From NCBI GenBank assembly GCA_964391995.1, contig CAYMOM010000001.1, forward strand, positions 1 to 52,885: DNA of 52,885 bases, read 5' to 3'. The notes beneath the pieces were generated by a model, which was not told the DNA's origin, ran no database searches, and worked only from the letters and a program-made list of their open reading frames with translations. Positions within the stretch are counted from its first letter, which is position 1. Every line of letters starts with the position of its first letter. Below, piece after piece: positions 33,372 through 40,919 of the stretch. The translations under genes were made by a program, and so were the position numbers. Source of the DNA: UBA11524 sp964391995 (GTDB lineage Bacteria > Bacillota > Clostridia > Christensenellales > Aristaeellaceae).

Positions 33372-34079
33372 CTAGTTTTTCAGGCGCTTGTCACATTTGG
33401 TGGCCAGTTTGGTGCCAATGGACTGGAAGAACTGTACCAGGATCACCAGGACAATCACCGCCAGGTACAGCACGGCGTACTTGTAGCGGTTGTAGCCGAT
33501 CATGATGGCAATCTTGCCCAGGCCGCCGCCGCCGATGGCGCCACTCATGGCGGTATAACCCATGATGGTGGTAATGGCCAGGGTGAAGTTGTTGATCAGG
33601 GACGGCACGCTTTCCGGCAGCATCACATGCAGAAGAATTTGCATGGGTGTGGCGCCCATGGACTGGGCCGTTTCGATAATGTTCGGGTTAATCTCCCGCA
33701 GGCTGCTTTCCACCAGGCGCGCCACAAAGGGAAAGGCTGCCACCACCAGCGGCACAATGGAGGCCACCGTGCCCACCGAGGTGCCCACAAGGGCCCGAGT
33801 CAGCGGAATGACCATGACAATCAGGATCAGAAAAGGAATGGAGCGCAGCAGGTTGATGATCACATTCAGTGTTTTCATCAGCCACTTGGGCAGGGGGCGC
33901 ACGCCCTTCTCCTCACCCGCCACCAGAACCATGCCCAGGGGCAGGCCGATCAGAATGGCGAACAGGGTGGAAATCAGGGTTACATACAGGGTGTCCCACA
34001 GGGCCAGGGGAAAATCGCTGCAGAAAATTTCCCACGCTTCCTGGAGTTTTTCCGGGGTAAAAGCGTTTTGCAGGTTCAT
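33372..34079 (-). CDS. metI: Methionine ABC transporter permease MetI
   Basis: 235 residues with five predicted membrane helices and the EAA-type cytoplasmic loop SSLREINPNIIETAQSMGATPMQIL that docks the ATPase. MetI homodimers form the channel for methionine uptake. The gene starts on the base after the metN stop codon; AAGGAGG lies inside the end of metN with 8-base spacing. Last gene of metQ-metN-metI. The TAG stop is directly followed by a repeat stem. Confidence 0.95.
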   Translation of the reverse strand: MNLQNAFTPEKLQEAWEIFCSDFPLALWDTLYVTLISTLFAILIGLPLGMVLVAGEEKGVRPLPKWLMKTLNVIINLLRSIPFLILIVMVIPLTRALVGTSVGTVASIVPLVVAAFPFVARLVESSLREINPNIIETAQSMGATPMQILLHVMLPESVPSLINNFTLAITTIMGYTAMSGAIGGGGLGKIAIMIGYNRYKYAVLYLAVIVLVILVQFFQSIGTKLATKCDKRLKN

Positions 34080-35105
34080 TTACTGCACCTCCTTGGCTGC
34101 GTAGTCCACTTCAACAGAAACCGTCACATCCGGGGTTTCGCGGAGGAAGTTCACCGCCCGGGCCAGCTCGTCCGGGCCGCCGGGAATCTCCAGCAGGATG
34201 TACCCATACGCCCTGTCGCCCACGGAGCGGGTGGAAGCGCCCAGAATGCTGGCTGCAACGCCCACCTCCATGGCCATGCGGGCAATCAGCGGCTCCCGGG
34301 CGGCACGGCTGCCGTTGAAAATAATCCGCACACGCTGGCCATGCACATCGCTGATGGCAGCACTGTCCGCCATTTCGGGGTAGACCAGGTTCCGGGTGGC
34401 CTCCGCCTTGGGGTTGGCAAACACCTGGGCCACCTCGCCTTCCTCCACCACGGCGCCGTGCTCCAGGATGGCAACCCGGCTGCAAATCTCCTGCACCACG
34501 CTCATCTGGTGGGTGATGACGATCACGGTAATGCCCAGCTTTTCGTTGATGTCCCGGATTAACTCCAGAATCTGGTGGGTGGTTTTGGGGTCAAGGGCAC
34601 TGGTGGCCTCATCGCACAGCAGCACCTGGGGGTCGGTGGCCAGGGCGCGGGCAATGGCCACACGCTGCTGCTGGCCCCCGGAAAGCTGAGCGGGATAGGC
34701 ATTGGCCTTGTCCGGCAGGCCCACCAGGGCCAGCAGCTCCCTGCCGCGCTTTTCCGCCTCGGCCTTGGGCACGCCGGACAGCTTCAGGGGAAGAATCACA
34801 TTCTTCAGGCAGGTGCGCTGCATCAGCAGGTTGAAGCCCTGGAAGATCATCGTCACCTTGTGGCGCACGTCCCGCAGCTGCTTTTTGTTCAGGCTGCCCA
34901 GGTCCCGGCCATCCAGCAGGATGTTCCCCTCCGTGGGGCGCTCCAGCATGTTGATGCAGCGTACCAGCGTGCTCTTGCCGGCGCCACTCATGCCAATAAT
35001 GCCATAAATGTCCCCGTCATTGATGGTCAGGTTCACGTTTTTCAGCGCGTCCACCGGGCCGTCGGATGTGACAAAGCTCTTGGACAGGTTGCGAATCTCA
35101 ATCAT
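34080..35105 (-). CDS. metN: Methionine ABC transporter ATPase MetN
   Basis: 341 residues. Walker A GMSGAGKST (39-47), Q-loop FQGFNLL, signature LSGGQQQR, Walker B VLLCDEATSALD, H-loop ITHQ. After the ATPase domain comes the C-terminal NIL domain (about 265-341; GSRAAREPLIARMA ... GYILLEIPGGPDELARAVNFL), which binds methionine and inhibits uptake when the cell is replete. This fixes the importer as a methionine system. GGAGGAG precedes the ATG. Separated from metQ by a strong stem-loop. Confidence 0.96.
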   Translation of the reverse strand: MIEIRNLSKSFVTSDGPVDALKNVNLTINDGDIYGIIGMSGAGKSTLVRCINMLERPTEGNILLDGRDLGSLNKKQLRDVRHKVTMIFQGFNLLMQRTCLKNVILPLKLSGVPKAEAEKRGRELLALVGLPDKANAYPAQLSGGQQQRVAIARALATDPQVLLCDEATSALDPKTTHQILELIRDINEKLGITVIVITHQMSVVQEICSRVAILEHGAVVEEGEVAQVFANPKAEATRNLVYPEMADSAAISDVHGQRVRIIFNGSRAAREPLIARMAMEVGVAASILGASTRSVGDRAYGYILLEIPGGPDELARAVNFLRETPDVTVSVEVDYAAKEVQ

Positions 35106-35129
35106 CGGGTGCTCCTCCGTACACGCAAA

Positions 35130-35167
35130 GGCACACCGGCCTCCCGCAAAGGGACAGCCGGTGTGCC
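35130..35167 (-). other. Stem-loop between metQ and metN
   Basis: GGCACACCGGC ... GCCGGTGTGCC with a 16-base loop and only TTTGCG after it. A leaky terminator or an mRNA-stabilising hairpin giving more binding protein than transporter. Confidence 0.7.
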
Positions 35168-35178
35168 CGCATTGGTCA

Positions 35179-36021
35179 TTACTCCACGGTCAGGGCAGTC
35201 AGGTCAGCCTGCTTGCCGCCGTACAGGCCCATGGGCTCCACGTGGATGGGGGCCACCACAACGATGCTGGTGCCGTTTTCCGCGTTGAAGTTCTCCTGAT
35301 AGGGGATATGAGCGAAGTAGTTGGCAAACACTTCGCCACTCTCCACCACCATGTTAGGCTGCACATAATCGGAGAATTCAATCACTTCCAGCTTCACGTC
35401 CTTCTCAGCCAGGATTTCAGCAGCCACGGCCAGAATCTGGGCATGGGGGGTAGGAGAAGCAGCTACGGTAATGGTTTTGCCGGCCAGAGCAGCGTAATCA
35501 ACGGTGGCGTCGAAGCCATCGGTAGGCTCAGCCACAACAGACACGGCAGCACCATTGTAGGTTTCGGCAATGTAGTCGGCAACCTTCTGGCTGTTCAGGG
35601 CGGCAGCCAGGGCCTTGGCCTCGGGGGATTCCTCGTTGCCGGCCTTCACGCACAGCACGTTGGAGTAGGGGGAATCAGCGCTCTCGATTACCAGAGAATC
35701 CTTCACGGGATTCAGGCCAGCGTCCAGAGCGAAGTTGTTGTTGATGATGGCGTAGTCCACGTCTGCCAGCACATTGGGCACCATAGCGGCTTCCACCTCA
35801 TAGAACTGGATGTTCAGGGGATTTTCAACAACATCGGCAGCAGTGGCGGTAACGCCAGCATCGGGGTTCAGCTTCAGGTAGCCATTGGCCTCCAGCAGCA
35901 GCAGGGCGCGGCCCTCGTTGGTGGGGTCGTTGGGCACGGCGATGGTCAGGCCATCGGCCAGGGCGGAAACGCAGGACAGAACCAGCAGGGCAGCCAGGAT
36001 CACGGACAGGAACTTCTTCAT
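35179..36021 (-). CDS. metQ: Circularly permuted methionine-binding protein MetQ
   Basis: 280 residues. Signal peptide with possible lipobox VLSC (Cys17), so probably a lipoprotein that captures methionine outside the membrane. The canonical order of MetQ/NlpA blocks is inverted: residues 24-160 hold what is normally the second half (VPNDPTNEGRALLLLE, DVVENPLNIQFYEVEA, SPYSNVLCVKAG), then a new linker (about 160-180), then residues 181-280 hold the normal first half (ITVAASPTPHAQIL, FSDYVQPNM, ANYFAHIPYQENF, HVEPMGLYGGK). The last residues (LTALTVE) joined to the first mature ones (DGLTIAVPND) rebuild the usual mid-protein sequence. RBS AAGGAG is 8 bases before the ATG. First structural gene of the met operon, behind an attenuator. 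Confidence 0.93.
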   Translation of the reverse strand: MKKFLSVILAALLVLSCVSALADGLTIAVPNDPTNEGRALLLLEANGYLKLNPDAGVTATAADVVENPLNIQFYEVEAAMVPNVLADVDYAIINNNFALDAGLNPVKDSLVIESADSPYSNVLCVKAGNEESPEAKALAAALNSQKVADYIAETYNGAAVSVVAEPTDGFDATVDYAALAGKTITVAASPTPHAQILAVAAEILAEKDVKLEVIEFSDYVQPNMVVESGEVFANYFAHIPYQENFNAENGTSIVVVAPIHVEPMGLYGGKQADLTALTVE

Positions 36022-36034
36022 AGCAATCTCTCCT

Positions 36035-36133
36035 TCATAAATTCGTTGCAGTGGGTGTTGGGCGGCAGGCAATGCATCGCATTCGTCTGCTTTCCCGGTT
36101 GGTTTGAACCAATCGTTTTGCTGCTCCGTTCAT
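36035..36133 (-). CDS. Possible second small ORF in met leader, 32 aa
   Basis: A 32-codon frame with AAAGGAG 8 bases before its ATG, lying after the attenuator and ending 13 bases before metQ. It is basic (many Arg) and has only two Met, so it is not a methionine sensor itself. It might couple translation into metQ or be fortuitous. It spans the palindrome TTGGTT-c-AAACCAA. Confidence 0.35.
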   Translation of the reverse strand: MNGAAKRLVQTNRESRRMRCIACRPTPTATNL

Positions 36134-36164
36134 GGGATGAGCTCCTTTCACGCCAGGATTTGGG

Positions 36165-36202
36165 ATAAAAAGAAGGGGAGCCTCCGATGAAGCTCCCCTT
36201 CT
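36165..36202 (-). terminator. Attenuator terminator of the met operon
   Basis: On the minus strand AGAAGGGGAGC-(ten-base loop)-GCTCCCCTTCT followed by TTTTTAT, between the Met-rich leader and metQ. GGGTGAGCC (complement of 36231-36239), spanning the leader stop codon, can pair with GGCTCCCC of the 3' arm (complement of 36175-36182), eight pairs with one bulged base, as a competing antiterminator. Confidence 0.88.
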
Positions 36203-36233
36203 CATCCGGATGCAGCCTGCACCGTGGTGCGGC

Positions 36234-36332
36234 TCACCCGTCTATCTGAAAGCCCATCGAAGTTTGGACACGCAAACGCATGCACATGCTGCACATGCGC
36301 ATCATCATGGACATCATAGCGGTCTTCTTCAT
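36234..36332 (-). CDS. Methionine-rich leader peptide, 32 aa
   Basis: Ten of 32 codons are ATG: positions 1, 6, 7, 9, 10, 11, 13, 16, 18 and 26, so eight of the 13 codons 6-18 are Met; two Cys (14, 17) lie among them. AAAGGAAAGGGG precedes the ATG by about 8 bases, a consensus promoter is 33 bases further up, and an intrinsic terminator follows about 30 bases after the stop. The layout is that of the his, trp or leu leader peptides. Ribosome stalling at Met codons when charged tRNA(Met) is scarce would leave the stop-codon segment free to break the terminator. The mechanism is inference from the layout. Confidence 0.82.
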   Translation of the reverse strand: MKKTAMMSMMMRMCSMCMRLRVQTSMGFQIDG

Positions 36333-36364
36333 GGTGCTTTCCCCTTTCCTTTGGTGATGGGCAC

Positions 36365-36393
36365 ATCATACCACACTCCCGGCGGCATGTCAA
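36365..36393 (-). promoter_or_regulatory. Sigma-A promoter of met leader and operon
   Basis: TTGACA (36388-36393), 17 bases, TATGAT (36365-36370) on the minus strand. Predicted transcript start near 36358, giving a leader of about 335 bases before metQ. No S-box or T-box consensus was found in this leader. Confidence 0.92.
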
Positions 36394-36474
36394 CTGTTTC
36401 TTGCAAAAACCGATTGTTTTTCTATTGTTCTTCCCAATCGTCCGGGAAACGCCCGGCAGCGGCGGGGTATGCCG

Positions 36475-36508
36475 AAAAAGCAGGCCTGCTGCATTGGCGC
36501 AGCAGGCC
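36475..36508 (-). terminator. Intrinsic terminator after SH3/Ig protein
   Basis: GGCCTGCTGC-gccaat-GCAGCAGGCC followed by TGCTTTTTC on the minus strand, 8 bases after the stop. Confidence 0.92.
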
Positions 36509-36515
36509 ACAGGGT

Positions 36516-38531
36516 TTATAGATCGGTGGTGGTAGCCACGCTGGTGGAGAGCACCGTGCAAACATTGCTTTCCACCTGGCCGGTATAGCCGCTGCCGGCG
36601 GCAGGAAGGACGATCAGCTTGATTTCCTTGCCCTCCATGTCCTTGGTAACGGTCAGGGTGCTGGCGGTGGAAACCTCCGTGCCGCCCACATACCAGTGGA
36701 AGGTGATGCTGGGGCAATTGACGGAAATGGTGGGTTTCAGCGTCACGCCGGGCAGCAGGGCGGAGAAGTTCAGGCTGACGGTGCCGGTGATGGCTTTCTC
36801 CTCCGCAGCGGCAGCCTTGACGGGTGCCGTCTTGGCGCTGGTCACAACGCCGGTGCAGCCGTTGGCGCCGGTGGCCTCTACCCAAAGGGCAAAGCCCAGA
36901 TCGCCCGTCTGGACGGTATAGGCCTTGGCGGTGCCCACCACAGCGCCATCGCCACGGATCCAGCGATAGGTAGCGGTAGTGCCGCTGGGCTGCAGGTTAG
37001 CCGTCAGGGTCTGGCCCACAGCAGGTGTGGTGCTGTCAATGGTCACACCCGTCAGGGGAGCAATGGTGGAGGCATTCTGCACCACGGCATAGGCGCTGGT
37101 GGCGCTGCCGCTGTAGCCATTGGTTCCGGTGACGCGCACGCGGATGCGCAGGCCCACATCGTCCGCCTTCAGGGTCAGGGTGGAGGTGGTTGCCAGCAGC
37201 AGGCCGTTGTCGGTCATCCATTCATAGGTCACATTGGCGCCAGTGGGCGTCACATTGGCCCACAGGGTATCGCCAGGGGCAGGAACAGCGCTGCTGAGGG
37301 TAACGCCGGTCACGGCCTGGGTGCCGGGCACAACGGTGGTCAGGTACTGGTTCATCATGTAGCCTTCCCGGGTGCCGATGCGAACACGGTCCCAGGTGGC
37401 GTTGTGCTTGAGCACCGTTACCTGGGTGCCCACGCCGTAGAAGCCGATGGCGGAATAGGACTTGCCGGCACCGCTGCGCAGGTACACGCCCTTGCCATTT
37501 TCACTGGTGACATAAGCGGTGTAGTTGTCACCGGCGGTACCGCCGCCGCCGGAAGGCTGCTTGACGGTCAGGAATTTGCTCATCATGTAGCCCTTTACGC
37601 CGTTGATTTCAATCCGGTTCCAGTCGCCCACCTGGCCCAGCACGGTGCAGCTGGTGCCCACGGGATACTGGGCCAGCACCTGGCTGCCCGTGGTGGCCAT
37701 GGCGCGCAGGTTCACACCCTTGCCGTTTGCGCTGGTAACATAGGCGGTATAGGTGACAAAGCCTGTTGTGCCGCTGCCGGAACCGCTGCCGGTGCCGGGG
37801 GCGGTGGTGGTCAGGAAGCAGCTCATCATATAGCCGGTTTTGCCGGAAACACGGATGCGGCTCCAGTTGTCGGAAACGCTCATAACGCTGACCTGGGTGC
37901 CCACAGGATAGGAGGCAATGGTGGCATACCCGGTGCCGGCACCGCTGCGCATGCGCACGCTCTTGCCGTTTTCACTGGTGACATAGGCGGTGTAGTCCGT
38001 ATCGCCGGTGCCCGGAGTGATGGGCGTGGAAGGCGTGGCGGGCGCGGTGGTGGTGAGGAACTCCGCCATCATGTAGCCCTTTTGCCCGTTGACGCTGATG
38101 TAGTGCCAATAGGTGCCGGCGGTGATGATGGTAACCTTGGTGCCCACGGCAAACTGGGCAGCAACGCCATACCCGGTACCGGGGCCGGTGCGCATGCGCA
38201 CACCCTTGCCATTCTTGCTGGTGACATAGGCTGTAACATCAGCCGTGCTGCCGGAGCCTTCTGAGCTGGCAGTCAGGTAGGTGCCGTACATGTAGCCCAC
38301 CTTGTTGTCCGGTGTGCGGACGTAATACCAGGCACCCTTGGTGCTCAGCACGGTGACGGTGGTGCCGGTATAGTAGCTGGAAATGGTGTCGCCGCTGAAG
38401 GAAGCCTCGTCCCTCAGGCGCAGCCAGCCGCCCTTGACCTTCATGGTCAGGGTAGCGGCCTGGGCCTGCTGTGCGGGCAGGGTGCCCACCAGCAGAAGCA
38501 GTGCCAAACAGAGTGCCGCAATACGTTTCAT
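36516..38531 (-). CDS. Secreted protein with five SH3b repeats and three Ig-like repeats
   Basis: 671 residues from the ATG at 38531 (GGAGG 8 bases upstream). Signal peptide ends near QAQA. Five bacterial SH3 repeats of about 65-70 residues follow, four of them sharing the core VTSxNGKxVxxR and ending GYMMxxFLTT; they alternate with Gly/Ser/Thr linkers. From about residue 385 come three Ig-like repeats of about 85 residues with the pattern GVTLSSAVPAPGDTL...YEWMTDNG. SH3b domains bind peptidoglycan peptides, so this is probably a wall-attached surface protein. No sortase signal or catalytic domain is visible. Strong repeats make copy-number change likely. Confidence 0.9.
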   Translation of the reverse strand: MKRIAALCLALLLLVGTLPAQQAQAATLTMKVKGGWLRLRDEASFSGDTISSYYTGTTVTVLSTKGAWYYVRTPDNKVGYMYGTYLTASSEGSGSTADVTAYVTSKNGKGVRMRTGPGTGYGVAAQFAVGTKVTIITAGTYWHYISVNGQKGYMMAEFLTTTAPATPSTPITPGTGDTDYTAYVTSENGKSVRMRSGAGTGYATIASYPVGTQVSVMSVSDNWSRIRVSGKTGYMMSCFLTTTAPGTGSGSGSGTTGFVTYTAYVTSANGKGVNLRAMATTGSQVLAQYPVGTSCTVLGQVGDWNRIEINGVKGYMMSKFLTVKQPSGGGGTAGDNYTAYVTSENGKGVYLRSGAGKSYSAIGFYGVGTQVTVLKHNATWDRVRIGTREGYMMNQYLTTVVPGTQAVTGVTLSSAVPAPGDTLWANVTPTGANVTYEWMTDNGLLLATTSTLTLKADDVGLRIRVRVTGTNGYSGSATSAYAVVQNASTIAPLTGVTIDSTTPAVGQTLTANLQPSGTTATYRWIRGDGAVVGTAKAYTVQTGDLGFALWVEATGANGCTGVVTSAKTAPVKAAAAEEKAITGTVSLNFSALLPGVTLKPTISVNCPSITFHWYVGGTEVSTASTLTVTKDMEGKEIKLIVLPAAGSGYTGQVESNVCTVLSTSVATTTDL

Positions 38532-38554
38532 GGTTCCATCCTCCATCAAAAGGT

Positions 38555-39346
38555 TTAGCCGTTGCCCGCCTCGCTTACGGAGAAGGAGTTGAGCATATAG
38601 TCACCATAGAGCATAAAGTCCTTGATTAAGTTCTCGTCATAGCGCAGTTCGGCCTGGTAGATGCTTTCCTCCGTGGCCAGCACCATGTACACCAGGCATT
38701 GGCCATCGGCAGCGGCCTTCAGCTGGCCTGCACCGATATATTCATCAATATTCGTTTCCGCGCCGGATGTTTCCTGCTTTTTGGCGGCAAGAATTTCTTC
38801 GGTGGAAAGTCCCCGGGGGTTTTCCAGCTGCTCCGCCAGGAAGGAAGCGCCCTCAATCTTGCCGGAAATGCCGCCTTCCGTGAAGGTGATGCTCTCCTCC
38901 CCAAAGACTGCGGGATACTGAATGGAGAAGCCCGCCGCGGCGTATTCCGTCATGGTAGCGGTAAAGTAGTCCTGGGCGGCCTGTTCCATCTCCCACTCCG
39001 CATCCAGGGCGAAGGATGTTACCTGCCAGCCTTCCTGGGCCTTGCGCAGCTCCACCACGGCCCGCTGGTCAAGCCACTGCACCTGGGCGTATTGCTCCGG
39101 GGTCAGCTTTTCCAGCTGATCCTCCGCCAGGTACACATCCCCCAGCAGGCGCAGGGCATCGCCGTCCTCATTCCAGTCCACCGCCATGGTACGAACGCCA
39201 CAGTAGCGGGTGTCGCCGTCCTTGCGCAGGGCCTGGGCCGCTGCGGCATCCACCAGGGGAAGAAGGGTCTCCACCGGGGTTTCCTCCGCCAGGGCGGCGG
39301 ACACCATCAGGGCCAGTGTCAGCAAAAGTGCCAGCCATTTTTTCAT
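38555..39346 (-). CDS. Secreted protein of unknown function
   Basis: 263 residues with a signal peptide (MKKWLALLLTLALMVSAALA). The mature part is acidic, mixed alpha/beta, with a central segment GFSIQYPAVFGEESITFTEGGISGKI that looks like the PsbP-like 'YP' strand motif found in many Gram-positive lipoproteins; it lacks a lipobox. AAGGGGG precedes the ATG. It ends 23 bases before the SH3/Ig gene and is likely cotranscribed with it. No family assigned. Confidence 0.75.
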   Translation of the reverse strand: MKKWLALLLTLALMVSAALAEETPVETLLPLVDAAAAQALRKDGDTRYCGVRTMAVDWNEDGDALRLLGDVYLAEDQLEKLTPEQYAQVQWLDQRAVVELRKAQEGWQVTSFALDAEWEMEQAAQDYFTATMTEYAAAGFSIQYPAVFGEESITFTEGGISGKIEGASFLAEQLENPRGLSTEEILAAKKQETSGAETNIDEYIGAGQLKAAADGQCLVYMVLATEESIYQAELRYDENLIKDFMLYGDYMLNSFSVSEAGNG

Positions 39347-39444
39347 GGGTCATCCCCCTTTGTCATTGGTTTCTGAACATACAACGAAGAATGAGCGAAT
39401 ATTCTTCCAGCCCCATTGCTTTTTTGTAAATATCGGGCGGCACT

Positions 39445-39645
39445 TTACGGATTTTCGTCAAACAGGGTGCACCCCATCTGCCTGAAGTGGCGGATGCGCT
39501 CCTCAATGTCCTCCGGCTGCACCTCAAAGCGGCGGGCCAGGCAGTCCACACAGAAGAATGCGGTTGCGCCCCGGTTAACCAGTTTCTTGGTCACAGCCAC
39601 CTCATCGCGGCTCAGCGGCCTGCCGCAGGCGGCGCAGTGCTCCAT
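39445..39645 (-). CDS. Small zinc-ribbon protein, 66 aa
   Basis: Two CxxC knuckles, CAACG (about 4-8) and CVDCL (about 32-36), separated by 24 residues, followed by a helical tail (EDIEERIRHFRQMGC). It begins inside the stop of the GH27 gene (TAATG overlap), so translation is coupled. A metal-binding accessory or nucleic-acid-binding protein is possible; nothing ties it to galactoside metabolism. Confidence 0.75.
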   Translation of the reverse strand: MEHCAACGRPLSRDEVAVTKKLVNRGATAFFCVDCLARRFEVQPEDIEERIRHFRQMGCTLFDENP

Positions 39646-40820
39646 TACAGGTTCACCAGCCTGGCCAGCAGAATGCGGCAGCCGTGGGCGGGCACCACCA
39701 GGTTGTAATAGTCCCGCACCTGGCCCAGTTCCTGGCCGGTGATGGCGTCAGTCAGGGCCAGCGCCACCCGGGAGCCATAGGGCAGGCCCGCATCGGCAAA
39801 GGTGAAGGGCACCTCGCCGGGCTTGGGTGCAAAGTTGAAGTAGCCAATGGCAAATTCATGGTCGCTCAGGTGCTTGAACATGGTCAGGCCGGTATCCGGG
39901 TATTCCTCCCAGCCGCCGGGCACATCGGGCCCGTTGTAGATCACCCGTCCCCTGTAGGCAATGTAGGGCGGGCGGCATTCGCTGTCCTGGTTGATGCGCA
40001 GCAGGTTTCTGTTCAGCACCAGGGCATGGCAGAAATCGTTCATGCTGCGCACATCGCCGCCCAGCATCAGGGGTGCGCCCAGCATGCACCACAGGGCAAA
40101 CTGGGTCTGATACTCCTCATCGGTGCAGGCCTGGCCCAGGGCCACATTGCCTTTGCCGTACATGCCCACGGTGAGCATATCAATATCGTTGTAGCAATCG
40201 TGACCGGACATGCAGAAATTTTCCACCTGGGAGCGGGCAATCTCGGAGAAGGACTTGAAGTTATCCTGAATGTCGCCAGTGGAGCGGTACATATGGGCGC
40301 CCAGGGATTTCATCCACGTCCAGGGTTTGTCGCTGCCCCAGTTGCAGGCGGCAAAGAGAATATCCCGCCCGGAGGCCTTCAGCGCCATGGACATGGTGGC
40401 ATAGCGGTTCATGCCGTCAGCGCTGGCGGGAAAGTTGCAAAAGTCGTACTTCAGGTAGTCCACACCCCACTGGGCAAAGGTTTTCGCGTCCACAAATTCA
40501 TGGTCGAAGGAGGAGGGATACCCGGCGCAGGTGCGCACGCCGGCACAGGAGTACATGCCAAACTTGAACCCCAGGGAGTGGACGTAATCCGCCAAGGCCT
40601 TCATGCCGTGGGGGAACTTCTCCGGGTCGGGCACCAGACGCCCGTTCTCGTCCCGCTCCTTCAGGCACCAGCAGTCGTCAATCACAATGTAATCATACCC
40701 GGCTTCCAGGTAGCCCTTTTCCTTCATGGTGCGGGCGGTGGAGCGAATCAGCTCGTCGGAAATATTGCTGCCAAAGGTATTCCAGCTATTCCACCCCATG
40801 GGCGGCGTTAAAAGTTTCAT
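39645..40820 (-). CDS. Glycoside hydrolase family 27, alpha-galactosidase-like
   Basis: 391 residues, no signal peptide, so cytoplasmic. The GH27 N-terminus TPPMGWNSWNTFG is clear, followed by YIVIDDCW, the nucleophile Asp126 in YLKYDFCN and the acid/base Asp183 in RSTGDIQDN. The C-terminal beta domain starts near residue 300. GH27 enzymes remove terminal alpha-galactose (or alpha-N-acetylgalactosamine) with retention. AAGGAGG precedes the ATG; a -10-like TACAAT lies at 40851-40856 without a clear -35. Shares a transcript with the zinc-ribbon gene. Confidence 0.92.
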   Translation of the reverse strand: MKLLTPPMGWNSWNTFGSNISDELIRSTARTMKEKGYLEAGYDYIVIDDCWCLKERDENGRLVPDPEKFPHGMKALADYVHSLGFKFGMYSCAGVRTCAGYPSSFDHEFVDAKTFAQWGVDYLKYDFCNFPASADGMNRYATMSMALKASGRDILFAACNWGSDKPWTWMKSLGAHMYRSTGDIQDNFKSFSEIARSQVENFCMSGHDCYNDIDMLTVGMYGKGNVALGQACTDEEYQTQFALWCMLGAPLMLGGDVRSMNDFCHALVLNRNLLRINQDSECRPPYIAYRGRVIYNGPDVPGGWEEYPDTGLTMFKHLSDHEFAIGYFNFAPKPGEVPFTFADAGLPYGSRVALALTDAITGQELGQVRDYYNLVVPAHGCRILLARLVNL

Positions 40821-40882
40821 CTATGGAACCTCCTTGCTGATGTTGCCTTCATTGTAACACAAACCAGGAAAGAATACCAGAC

Positions 40883-40913
40883 AAAAAACCTGCACGCCAC
40901 AGGAACGTGCAGG
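40883..40913 (-). terminator. Intrinsic terminator after L,D-transpeptidase
   Basis: CCTGCACG-ttcctgtgg-CGTGCAGG followed by TTTTTTGTC on the minus strand, directly after the stop. Confidence 0.92.
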
Positions 40914-40919
40914 CGGATG

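Noticed and set aside
36022..36358. S-box (SAM) or T-box riboswitch ahead of metQ
   Set aside because: The leader has neither the conserved S-box core nor a T-box TGGNACCGCG segment; a GCACCACGGTGC stem only superficially resembles the latter.
36516..38531. DNA repeats in the SH3/Ig gene as a possible array
   Set aside because: They are protein-domain repeats of about 65-85 residues within one frame.
39363..39551. Frameshifted extension of the zinc-ribbon protein
   Set aside because: A minus-strand frame continues past its stop (ending near RCMFRNQ), but there is no slippery site and the 66-aa protein is complete with two CxxC pairs.
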